Part shown: positions 1-7,979 of the stretch, in pieces | Position numbering within the stretch: position 1 is the first letter of the stretch | Layout of the letters: the number at the start of each line of letters is the position of its first letter | DNA from: Acidimicrobiaceae bacterium | GTDB taxonomy: Bacteria; Actinomycetota; Acidimicrobiia; Acidimicrobiales; Ilumatobacteraceae | Length of the DNA stretch: 14,565 bases | Direction: 5' to 3' | NCBI GenBank assembly: GCA_003455715.1 | Contig: DMQJ01000363.1 | Location: 1 to 14,565 of the forward strand | Translations under genes and position numbers: made by a program | Notes under the pieces: generated by a model | Told to the model about the DNA's origin: nothing | Seen by the model: only the letters and a program-made list of their open reading frames with translations | Database searches by the model: none

Positions 1-1
1 G

Positions 2-1222
2 CACGCCGACGCTGCCGTGCTCGCCATTCCGTCGGCCGGGCCCGACGTGCTGTCACGACTGCACCGGGCCGCCGTCGCCGCCGGTTTGCAGACCCTGGTG
101 CTCCCGCCGGTACAGCAACTGGTCGGCACAGGCTCCACCGCTGAGCTGCGCACCTACACCGACGACGACGTCCTTCGCCGCCGGGTGGTCACCATCGACA
201 TGGAAGCAGTCGGTCGCCTCATCGCCGGGCGCACCGTGCTAGTGACCGGGGCGGGTGGGTCGATCGGCTCGGAGTTGGCGCTGCAGGTCGCCCAACTCGG
301 CCCGCAATCGCTCACCGTGCTCGATCACGACGACTCGCTGCTGCACGGCATCGAACGGCGTCTCGGTGCGCTCGCTCCCGCATTCCCCATCTTCCCCGTG
401 CTGGCCGACATCCGCGATGCAGAACGGGTGCACACCGTGCTCGACACGTATCGACCCGAGGTCGTGTTCCACGCCGCGGCGCTGAAACACGTGCCCGCCC
501 TGGAGGCCGCCCCTACCGAGGGCTGGAAGACCAACGTGCTGGGCACGCGCAACGTGCTCGCCGCCGCCGAGGCGGCTGGTGTGCAGCGCTTCGTCAACAT
601 CAGCACCGACAAGGCCGCCGAACCGGTGAGCGTGCTCGGGCGCACCAAGCGCACCGCCGAGCAGCTCACCGCAGCGGTGGCCCAGCGCACCGAACGCCAT
701 TACGTGTCGGTGCGGTTCGGCAACGTCATCGGCAGTCGCGGTTCGGTGATGGAGACGTTCCTCGCCCAAATCGATGCCGGCGGACCGGTCACCGTCACCC
801 ACCCCGAGGTCACCCGCTACTTCATGGCCGTGCGCGAGGCAGTTCGGCTCACCCTGCAGGCCGCCACCGTCGGCCGTCCGGGCGAGGTACTCGTGCTCGA
901 CATGGGAGCCCCGGTGCGCATCGCCGACGTGGCCCGCCAACTCATCGAGCAGTCGGGCAAACAGATTCAGGTCACCTACACCGGCCTGCGACCCGGCGAG
1001 AAGCTGCACGAGGTGCTGCTGTCGGGCGACGAGCAGGGCGAGCGGCCGTTCCACCCGCTGGTTGACCATGTGATCGTGCCACCGCTGTGGTTCGACGGCG
1101 ACGAGCCCGAACCGGTGCCATCACCCGAATCGGTGGAGTTCGAGGGCTTTTCTGCCGATCATGACGAAAACCTGCCCCGCTATAGTCTCTCCACCACCGT
1201 CGACGAGGAGGCCCCACGGTGA
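2..1222 (+). CDS. Nucleotide-sugar 4,6-dehydratase, CapD/FlaA1-like (5' end missing)
   Basis: The frame is open from the first bases of the window, so the N-terminus lies outside it. The visible part starts in what looks like the end of a CoA-binding-like domain and continues into an extended short-chain dehydrogenase domain. That domain has the NAD(P) motif TGAGGSIGSE (from about base 243), then HAAALKHVP, NISTDKAAEP, GRTKR and the FGNVIGSRGS segment. These are hallmarks of the polysaccharide-biosynthesis dehydratases (FlaA1, PglF, WbpM, CapD) that convert UDP-N-acetylhexosamine to the 4-keto-6-deoxy sugar for surface glycans. Larger family members carry N-terminal membrane helices; whether this one does cannot be seen. 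Where WbpM/FlaA1 have Met in the Ser/Thr-Met-Lys catalytic set (VMG-x-x-K), this protein has Leu (SVLGRTK). The C-terminus is acidic and ends in EEAPR. Its TGA overlaps the next gene's GTG, so the two are probably co-translated. The family call is firm; the exact sugar is unknown. Confidence 0.88.
   Translation, partial: HADAAVLAIPSAGPDVLSRLHRAAVAAGLQTLVLPPVQQLVGTGSTAELRTYTDDDVLRRRVVTIDMEAVGRLIAGRTVLVTGAGGSIGSELALQVAQLGPQSLTVLDHDDSLLHGIERRLGALAPAFPIFPVLADIRDAERVHTVLDTYRPEVVFHAAALKHVPALEAAPTEGWKTNVLGTRNVLAAAEAAGVQRFVNISTDKAAEPVSVLGRTKRTAEQLTAAVAQRTERHYVSVRFGNVIGSRGSVMETFLAQIDAGGPVTVTHPEVTRYFMAVREAVRLTLQAATVGRPGEVLVLDMGAPVRIADVARQLIEQSGKQIQVTYTGLRPGEKLHEVLLSGDEQGERPFHPLVDHVIVPPLWFDGDEPEPVPSPESVEFEGFSADHDENLPRYSLSTTVDEEAPR
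1181..1211 (+). promoter_or_regulatory. Possible internal promoter -10 box and ribosome binding site before the LPAAG protein
   Basis: TATAGT at 1181-1186 matches a sigma-70-type -10 box and lies inside the end of the dehydratase gene. I see no good -35 hexamer at the usual distance. GAGGAGG at 1205-1211 is a strong Shine-Dalgarno sequence seven bases before the GTG start at 1219, and it decides that start. The binding site is convincing. The promoter is only suggestive, because such hexamers occur by chance. Confidence 0.35.
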
Positions 1223-1827
1223 TCAAGCGAACCCTGCTGGCCGGCCTCGCCGCGCTCACCGCTCTCGCCGGCGTCGCCGGAGTTGCGCACGCCTATCCGC
1301 CGCCCACCTCCACCCCCGGCACCACGGTCATCACTGACTCATCGGTGTACCGGCCGCGCAGCACCGTCACCATCACCGCCAACGGGTTTGCCGCATGCGC
1401 CGGACAGTTGGTCACCTTCGTCATCACCATCCCGGCCGTCACCACGCCAGCCACCATGGCCCCCACCACCACGGTGGCCAACTCCTCGGGCCTGCTCTCG
1501 TCGGGCCTGTCGTTGAGCGCTCGGGCCGCCACCGCGCCGGCAGGCCTCCAGCCGGGCGACACCATCGTCGTCACCGCTATTGCCGATGCCAACGGAGTCG
1601 CCGTGGTCACCATCACGGCTCCCAACTTCCTGGGCACCTACACGGTGTCGGCCAGCAGCCCCAACTGCCCCACCGCCACCACCACCTTCACCGTGCGCAA
1701 CCTGCCCGCTGCGGGCTCCGAGGTGGCGCCGTGGCTGTGGTCGGCGGGCGCCGCGTTGGCCGTCGGCTTCGGGTTCCTGCTGGTGGCTCGCCGTCGGCGG
1801 AGCCAGCACAGCGCCGCGCACGCCTGA
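1219..1827 (+). CDS. Secreted surface protein with LPAAG sorting-like C-terminus
   Basis: A 202-residue protein starting at GTG, preceded by a strong GAGGAGG binding site and overlapping the upstream stop by four bases. Residues 1-25 form a signal peptide: KR, a hydrophobic Ala/Leu core, and an AHA cleavage site. Residues 26-160 are Thr/Val/Ala-rich and read as a beta-sandwich-like extracellular domain; Cys60 and Cys150 could form a disulfide. The end has the layout of a sortase signal: LPAAGSE at 162-168, a hydrophobic helix at about 171-190, then RRRR. LPAAG departs from the usual LPxTG, so covalent attachment is uncertain, and the helix could simply anchor the protein in the membrane. It probably sits at the cell surface. 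Coupling to a surface-glycan enzyme fits this. No specific function is recognised. Confidence 0.75.
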   Translation: MIKRTLLAGLAALTALAGVAGVAHAYPPPTSTPGTTVITDSSVYRPRSTVTITANGFAACAGQLVTFVITIPAVTTPATMAPTTTVANSSGLLSSGLSLSARAATAPAGLQPGDTIVVTAIADANGVAVVTITAPNFLGTYTVSASSPNCPTATTTFTVRNLPAAGSEVAPWLWSAGAALAVGFGFLLVARRRRSQHSAAHA

Positions 1828-1884
1828 CCGCGCTCACCTGCTGACCGGGCTCACCCGCTGACCGGGCTCACCGCTGACCGCGCC
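1824..1884 (+). repeat. Short tandem repeat, about 3.5 units of 15-17 bp
   Basis: CTGACC(G/C)... units recur at 1824-1838, 1841-1855, 1858-1872 and, partly, at 1874-1884. The second and third units are identical over 15 bases (CTGACCGGGCTCACC), and the first differs by one base. The first unit contains the stop codon of the surface-protein gene, so the array looks like slippage from the gene end. No function is apparent. Confidence 0.7.
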
Positions 1885-1898
1885 GTTCGCGCTGTCCG

Positions 1899-1953
1899 CG
1901 ACGCTGATCCCGCGTCGTTCGCGACGAGTCGGTGGCGCGATTTGTCGCGCCGC
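1899..1953 (+). terminator. Cluster of hairpins downstream of the surface-protein gene, possible terminator
   Basis: Three stem-loops lie close together. CGACGC (1899-1904) can pair with GCGTCG (1912-1917). CGTCG (1913-1917) can instead pair with CGACG (1922-1926) across a TTCG tetraloop, which excludes the first stem. A separate perfect 7-bp stem, GGCGCGA-TTTG-TCGCGCC, spans 1934-1951. No T-run follows, so it would not be a standard intrinsic terminator. The position after a stop codon and the GC-rich stems make a termination or 3'-end role plausible. The rest of 1828-2060 shows no gene that I can support. Confidence 0.3.
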
Positions 1954-2062
1954 GCAGCCCTTCCCGCACTGAGTGTCGAGTCCGTCCGGCTGACCGACCC
2001 ATCAGCACCACTGTCTGCTGCATCAGTAAGTAGCAACAGGTGTTCGCGGTGGTTAGTGTCGC

Positions 2063-2132
2063 ATCGCTTTGCGCCGGAAGGACCGGCCGAAAGGAAGCGA
2101 TCTCACTCCCCAACCGTCGTTCCCGGAACGAC
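2063..2132 (+). promoter_or_regulatory. Structured 5' leader upstream of the small ORF and homospermidine synthase
   Basis: Two clear stem-loops are seen. The first is a two-tier hairpin: ATCGCTT (2063-2069) pairs with AAGCGAT (2095-2101), and inside it GCCGG (2073-2077) pairs with CCGGC (2083-2087) around an AAGGA loop. The second is GTCGTTC (2116-2122) with GAACGAC (2126-2132). They end 24 bases before the ATG at 2157, whose AAAGGG binding site is at 2144-2149. This is the arrangement expected of a regulated leader. I do not recognise a known riboswitch, and no promoter is clear, although TAGTGT at 2055-2060 has the TAnnnT form. The pairing is seen directly; regulation is inferred. Confidence 0.4.
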
Positions 2133-2156
2133 ACCGTGTCTCGAAAGGGCGCAGCG

Positions 2157-2315
2157 ATGAACAACCTGAGCACCACTGTTGTTGCCAGCCAGCCGTACTT
2201 CAGCCAGAACGGCCGGAAGGGCGTCTCGTACGACTGGCAGAGCCTGTACGCAGCTGCCGAAGCCGCCACCATCGACTGCGAGCTCGCTGCGCTCGCCCCC
2301 GCGCTGGCAGAGTGA
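2157..2315 (+). CDS. 52-residue small ORF translationally coupled to homospermidine synthase
   Basis: ATG at 2157 follows a GAAAGGG binding site (2143-2149) at good spacing. The stop TGA (2313-2315) overlaps the GTG start of homospermidine synthase in a GTGA junction. That downstream gene has no visible binding site of its own, so its translation probably depends on ribosomes finishing this ORF. The peptide starts MNNLSTTVVASQPYFSQ, has a central aromatic stretch (VSYDWQSLYAAAE) and ends in a hydrophobic, helix-like ELAALAPALAE. It has one Cys, no signal peptide and no membrane segment. I do not recognise a family. It could be a regulatory upstream ORF, a small partner subunit of the enzyme, or a peptide substrate. 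Its binding site and the exact overlap make it a credible gene, but homologues are unchecked. Confidence 0.6.
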   Translation: MNNLSTTVVASQPYFSQNGRKGVSYDWQSLYAAAEAATIDCELAALAPALAE

Positions 2316-3772
2316 GCCGCACCCCACAGCGGGTGCTGGTGCTCGGGTGCGGTTCGGTTGCCCAGTGCACCGTCCCGCTCCTCCTGCGTGATCTCGAGAT
2401 TTCCCCGTCGAGCGTCACCATCGTCGACTTCGTCGACAACCGTGATCGAGTCGCCTCGGCGTTGGCCGCAGGCGTCACCTACGAGCAGGATCGACTCACC
2501 CCCGACAACCTCGATGCCTTCCTCTCCGCGCGTGTCGGCGACGGCGACCTGTTGCTCGACCTGGCGTGGAACATCGATAACCCCACGATCTTGCAGTGGT
2601 GTCGCGACCATGGCGTTCGCTACCTCAACACCAGCGTCGAAGTGTGGGACCCCTACGACGACCTCGAGGCCACGCCGCCACTCGACCGCACGCTCTACGT
2701 GCGACACATGCAACTGCGCCGCATGAAGGCTGGCTGGCCCGACAACAAGGGCGCCACCGCCGTGCTCGAGCATGGCGCCAACCCGGGCCTGGTGAGCCAC
2801 TTCGCCAAGCAGGCGCTCGGCGAGATTGCCACTCGCATGCTCAGCGACGGCCTCACCGGGTCGAGCGCCGCCGCGTTCGAAGCTGCCTTGGCCGAAGGGC
2901 GATACAACGCGCTGGCCATGCTCACCGGCACGAAAGTCATCCACATCGCCGAGCGCGACACGCAGATCTCCTCGGTGCCCAAGCGCCCCAACGAGTTCGT
3001 CAACACATGGTCGGTCGACGGGCTCTACGAAGAAGGCGTCGCTCCGGCAGAGCTGGGGTGGGGCACGCACGAGCGGCGCCTGCCCGCCAACGCATTCGTG
3101 CACAGCGGCGAGGGCCCCTGCAATCAGATCTGCATCGCCCGCCCCGGCATCGAAACCTGGGTGCGCAGTTGGGTGCCCAGCGGCGAAATCCGCGGCATGG
3201 TGGTGCGACACGGCGAGAGCTTCACGATGAGCGAGCACCTCACCGTCGACGATGGCTTCGGTAACGCGGTGTATCGCCCCACCGTGCACTACGCCTACCA
3301 CCCGTCCGACGCGGCCATCAACAGCGTGCTCGAGCTGCGTATGCGCGGCTGGGAGATGCAGCCAGAGCAGCGAATCCTCAACGACGAGATCATCAGCGGA
3401 CGCGACGAGCTGGGTGTGCTGCTGATGGGCCACCCGTACAAGAGCTGGTGGACCGGATCGCTGCTGTCGATCGACGAGGCCCGCGCCATCCTCCCCCACC
3501 AGAGCGCCACCACCATGCAGGTGGCCGGCAGCATCGTGGCGGCCGTGGCGTGGATGATCGACCACCCCAACGAGGGCGTGTGCGTACCCGACGACCTTCC
3601 CTGGGAGTTTGTGTTGGGCGTGGCGCGCCGCTACCTGGGAACGATGCACTCCGGCCCCAGCGACTGGGACCCCGTGTCCAGCCGCCGCGACCTGTTCGCC
3701 CGGTTCAGCACCGAGGCCCAGCACGTCGACCACGACGACCCCTGGCAGTTCACCAACTTCCTCACCGACTGA
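2312..3772 (+). CDS. hss: Homospermidine synthase
   Basis: A 486-residue protein, within the usual size of bacterial homospermidine synthases. These NAD+-dependent enzymes of the saccharopine-dehydrogenase fold join two putrescines (or spermidine and putrescine) to give homospermidine. The N-terminal Rossmann motif is RVLVLGCGSVAQ (residues 7-18). Family blocks follow: LDLAWNIDNPTI, NTSVEVWDPY, HGANPGLVSHF, and near the C-terminus RILNDEI..GRDELGVLLMGH, WTGSLLSIDEAR and ATTMQVAGS. I chose the GTG at 2312 because it places the Rossmann strand at the start of the protein and overlaps the upstream TGA. The frame stays open further upstream, but that stretch has a poor sequence and reads through the hairpin leader. 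The enzyme is cytosolic. A structured leader and a coupled small ORF suggest translational control, perhaps by polyamine level, but that is inference. Confidence 0.9.
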   Translation: MSRTPQRVLVLGCGSVAQCTVPLLLRDLEISPSSVTIVDFVDNRDRVASALAAGVTYEQDRLTPDNLDAFLSARVGDGDLLLDLAWNIDNPTILQWCRDHGVRYLNTSVEVWDPYDDLEATPPLDRTLYVRHMQLRRMKAGWPDNKGATAVLEHGANPGLVSHFAKQALGEIATRMLSDGLTGSSAAAFEAALAEGRYNALAMLTGTKVIHIAERDTQISSVPKRPNEFVNTWSVDGLYEEGVAPAELGWGTHERRLPANAFVHSGEGPCNQICIARPGIETWVRSWVPSGEIRGMVVRHGESFTMSEHLTVDDGFGNAVYRPTVHYAYHPSDAAINSVLELRMRGWEMQPEQRILNDEIISGRDELGVLLMGHPYKSWWTGSLLSIDEARAILPHQSATTMQVAGSIVAAVAWMIDHPNEGVCVPDDLPWEFVLGVARRYLGTMHSGPSDWDPVSSRRDLFARFSTEAQHVDHDDPWQFTNFLTD

Positions 3773-3797
3773 CCCACCCCTCCCACCCCTCCCTCCC
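3773..3797 (-). other. C-rich tract, potential G-quadruplex on the minus strand
   Basis: Directly after the homospermidine synthase stop, the plus strand has six runs of three or four C separated by single bases (3773-3775, 3777-3780, 3782-3784, 3786-3789, 3791-3793, 3795-3797). Two 9-bp CCCACCCCT units are in tandem. The minus strand therefore meets the usual G3+ with short loops rule for a quadruplex. Whether it folds is unknown. Confidence 0.6.
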
Positions 3798-3802
3798 TGC
3801 CT

Positions 3803-5867
<2,065 letters not shown>

Positions 5868-5876
5868 CCTGCGGGC

Positions 5877-6278
5877 ATGAGTCGTCGTCACCCGCTGCGG
5901 TGGATCGTCGTCTTGGCGCTGCTGGGCGGCGCCGCAGCGGCCCTCGCCCGTTCCCGCCGTCCCAAAGTTGGCGCTGGCACCGCGCCAGGGGCGGCGCCAA
6001 CGCCGACATTGTTTGCCCCGGCCCCGCTCGACCCCACAGTTGACGCTGAGACCGCGCCCGATGCGGCGCCAGCGCCGACTTTCGAGGGTGCGCCAGCGCC
6101 ACGCTGGGTCGCGCCGGTCGACGGGCAGTGCCCGGACGGGTACCCCATCAAGGCCAACGACAACTCGGGCATCTACCACGTGCCCAGCGGGCGGTTCTAC
6201 GCTCGCACCATGCCGGAGCGGTGCTACGCCACTGCGGAAGATGCCGAAGCCGACGGCTACCGTCGGGCCAAGGCGTGA
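5877..6278 (+). CDS. Membrane-anchored protein with small 'sunset'-like C-terminal domain
   Basis: A 133-residue protein. Residues 8-24 form one hydrophobic segment after MSRRHPLR, then RSRR; it is a signal anchor rather than a cleaved signal. Residues 31-80 are a Pro/Ala/Thr-rich linker with an internal duplication (VGAGTAPGAAPTPT at 31 and VDAETAPDAAPAPT at 55). The C-terminal 50 residues form a compact domain: CPDGYPIKAN, SGIYHVPSGRFY, RTMPERCYAT and EDAEADGYRRAK. I recall this pattern as the 'sunset' domain found in actinobacterial proteins and loosely like domains at the end of some nucleases. Cys85 and Cys116 may pair or bind metal. The biochemical role is unknown. It probably displays the domain outside the membrane. 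It lies nine bases after leuA and has its own putative -10 box. Confidence 0.75.
   Translation: MSRRHPLRWIVVLALLGGAAAALARSRRPKVGAGTAPGAAPTPTLFAPAPLDPTVDAETAPDAAPAPTFEGAPAPRWVAPVDGQCPDGYPIKANDNSGIYHVPSGRFYARTMPERCYATAEDAEADGYRRAKA
5967..6083 (+). repeat. 72-bp-period internal duplication coding for the Pro/Ala linker
   Basis: Bases 5967-6011 and 6039-6083 are diverged copies, both reading GTTG-CGCTG..ACCGCGCC...GCGGCGCCA-CGCCGAC. The period is 72 bases (24 codons), so the reading frame is kept. A third, shorter GTGCGCCAGCGCCA echo follows at about 6088. It lengthens the linker between the membrane anchor and the terminal domain. Confidence 0.65.
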
Positions 6279-6301
6279 GCCCGACCAAGAGGAGTTGAGC
6301 G

Positions 6302-6493
6302 ATGAAGGTGAGTGTCGACTACGACGTGTGCGCCAGCACCGGTGCCTGCATGCAGGTGTGCCCCGAGGTGTTCGAGGTGCGCAGCGACGGATATCTCTAC
6401 GTGCTGCAGGAAGAGCCGGGCGAGGAGTTGCACGACAAGGTGCGCACCGCGGCCGACCTCTGCCCGACGGCCGCGATCAGCGTCAGCGACTGA
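6302..6493 (+). CDS. Small ferredoxin, probable [3Fe-4S] type
   Basis: A 63-residue protein with a strong AAGAGGAG binding site at 6287-6294. The Cys pattern is Cys10-x5-Cys16-x3-Cys20 with a distal Cys54-Pro55. Because the second Cys of the usual CxxCxxCxxxC motif is absent, a single [3Fe-4S] cluster is expected, as in actinobacterial ferredoxins that feed cytochromes P450. The fold markers match: a DYDVC start, CPEVFEV after the third Cys, and ADLCPTAAI at the end. It is a soluble, acidic electron carrier. No P450 or ferredoxin reductase is visible nearby, so its partner is unknown. Its last 11 bases overlap the 3' end of the convergent amidohydrolase gene. It may be co-transcribed with the small membrane protein upstream (23-base gap). 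Confidence 0.92.
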   Translation: MKVSVDYDVCASTGACMQVCPEVFEVRSDGYLYVLQEEPGEELHDKVRTAADLCPTAAISVSD

Positions 6494-7955
6494 ACCGCAG
6501 CGCCCGGCCGGGCCGGGCACCCGTGTGTTCGCCATCGGCGGCCACGCACACCCCGTTCACCCACACCCGGTCGATGCCAGCTGGCACCGTGGTCGGATCG
6601 GTGAACGTGCCGGTGTCGGCAATGACGTCTGGGTCGAACAGCACCAGGTCGGCGTAAGCCCCTTCACGAACCTCACCGCGGTCGGCCAACCCGAAGCGCC
6701 GCGCCGACAATCCGGTCATGCGAGAGATCGCCGTCTCCAACGAAAACACGCCCTTCTCGCGGGCATAGTGCCCGAGCACCCGAGGAAACGTGTGGTGCAG
6801 ACGTGGGTGCGGCTTGCCGCCGAGTGGAATGCCGTCGCTGCCGATGAGCGTGCTCGGATGCGCCATTACGGTTTCGACGTCGGCTTCGGTCATCGTGTCG
6901 AGCACGACGATGCACCCGCGGCCCTCCTCCGCCACCACCCGGTCGGCGGCTGCACGTCCGTCGCACCCCCACTCCTCCGCCAACTCGGTGAGCGTGCGGC
7001 CCTCCCACTCTGGATGGTGTGGTGCGGCACCGATGAGCACCTGGGCTGGGGTGAGGTCGCCCTCGGGTCCGAAGCCGTGCAACTCGCCCGCGCGAACGAT
7101 CTGTTCCAGCAGCGTGCTCCCTCGGGTGTAGGGATACTGGTCGGCCATCACGTCGAGACCGGCCGCGCACGCCGCGTCGATGAGCGCAAGCGACTGGGTG
7201 ACCAAACCCCACGCTCCCCTGCCGGAGGCTTTGTGGTGCGAGATCTGCACGCGAACGCCGGTCTGCTCGGCGAGCCGCACGGTCTCGGCAATGCTGTCGA
7301 GGAGGCCGACGCCTTCGTTGCGCATGTGCGTGGTGTACAGCGCGCCCGCGGCCGCTGCCACCCCGGCCAATGCCACCAGTTCCGCCTCCGGGGCGTACTT
7401 GCCCGGCTCGTAGATCAGCCCGCTCGACAGGCCCACCGCACCATCGACCATCGCTCGCTCGACGAGTGCCCGCATGGCTGACAACTCGCCTTCGGTCGCG
7501 GGACGGTTGTCGCGGAGCCCGATCACTGAGGTGCGAACCGATCCATGGCCGACGAGCGCCGCTGTGTTCACCGACGCCGGGTCGTTGTCGAGCGCTTCCA
7601 GGTAGGCACCGATGGACTCGAAGCCGCCCCCGCGGGCCACCACCTGTTCGCCGCCCGGGGCGATGCTGGTGCCGCAGTTGCCGACCACGATCGACGTGCA
7701 GCCCTGCAGCACCTTGCACGCGTGCTGCGGTTCGGCCAGCACCGCCCAGTCGTCGTGCGTGTGCACGTCGATGAAGCCGGGAGCCAGCACCTTGCCAGCC
7801 CCGTCGATCTCCACCCCGCCGCGGCCTGCGACTTCGCCGACAGCAACGATGCGGTCGCCGCGCACGGCGACGTCGGCAATGGCGAGCGGAGCACCGAGCC
7901 CGTCGGCGACTGCCGCACCACGAATGACCAGATCGAAGGACGCTCCCGTGCTCAT
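6483..7955 (-). CDS. Amidohydrolase, N-acyl-D-amino-acid deacylase (D-aminoacylase) family
   Basis: A 490-residue metal-dependent hydrolase. It has the amidohydrolase metal motif H65-x-H67 (GFIDVHTHDDW). Cys94 lies in VVGNCGTSIAP, a bridging ligand typical of D-aminoacylases. THMRNE is at 210-214, QISHHK at 238-242, and the catalytic Asp374 is in SDGIPLGG. The C-terminus has the usual beta-sandwich closing block (GLADRGEVREGAYADLVLFD). The family removes acyl groups from N-acyl-D-amino acids; some members act on dihydropyrimidine-like or other amides, so the substrate is not certain. I chose ATG 7955. A second ATG at 7991 would add 12 residues and overlap pyrF. It is divergent from pyrF (24-base gap) and tail-to-tail with the ferredoxin, with an 11-base overlap. 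No signal peptide is seen, so it is cytosolic. Confidence 0.88.
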   Translation of the reverse strand: MSTGASFDLVIRGAAVADGLGAPLAIADVAVRGDRIVAVGEVAGRGGVEIDGAGKVLAPGFIDVHTHDDWAVLAEPQHACKVLQGCTSIVVGNCGTSIAPGGEQVVARGGGFESIGAYLEALDNDPASVNTAALVGHGSVRTSVIGLRDNRPATEGELSAMRALVERAMVDGAVGLSSGLIYEPGKYAPEAELVALAGVAAAAGALYTTHMRNEGVGLLDSIAETVRLAEQTGVRVQISHHKASGRGAWGLVTQSLALIDAACAAGLDVMADQYPYTRGSTLLEQIVRAGELHGFGPEGDLTPAQVLIGAAPHHPEWEGRTLTELAEEWGCDGRAAADRVVAEEGRGCIVVLDTMTEADVETVMAHPSTLIGSDGIPLGGKPHPRLHHTFPRVLGHYAREKGVFSLETAISRMTGLSARRFGLADRGEVREGAYADLVLFDPDVIADTGTFTDPTTVPAGIDRVWVNGVCVAADGEHTGARPGRALRFSR

Positions 7956-7965
7956 CGCGCCAGCG

Positions 7966-7971
7966 TAGGCT
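7966..7971 (+). promoter_or_regulatory. Putative leaderless -10 box for pyrF
   Basis: TAGGCT (TAnnnT form) ends eight bases before the GTG at 7980. pyrF has no Shine-Dalgarno sequence, and the gap to the divergent amidohydrolase is only 24 bases, so leaderless transcription from here is the simplest reading. A promoter for the amidohydrolase must overlap pyrF. Confidence 0.4.
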
Positions 7972-7979
7972 GAGGGTCC

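Noticed and set aside
2040..2156. Earlier start for the small ORF at 2040 (91 residues)
   Set aside because: It would translate through both leader hairpins and has no binding site; ATG 2157 has a well-placed GAAAGGG.
2069..2311. Upstream extension of the homospermidine synthase frame
   Set aside because: It would start inside the hairpin leader and gives a His/Arg-rich sequence unlike the family; GTG 2312 places the Rossmann motif correctly.
1868..3733. Long minus-strand open frame (621 codons) opposite homospermidine synthase
   Set aside because: It is a shadow frame in high-GC DNA: no family motifs, no binding site, and the plus strand carries clear homospermidine synthase blocks.
6794..7413. 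Plus-strand frames opposite the amidohydrolase
   Set aside because: They are shadows without motifs; the minus-strand protein carries all the D-aminoacylase metal ligands.
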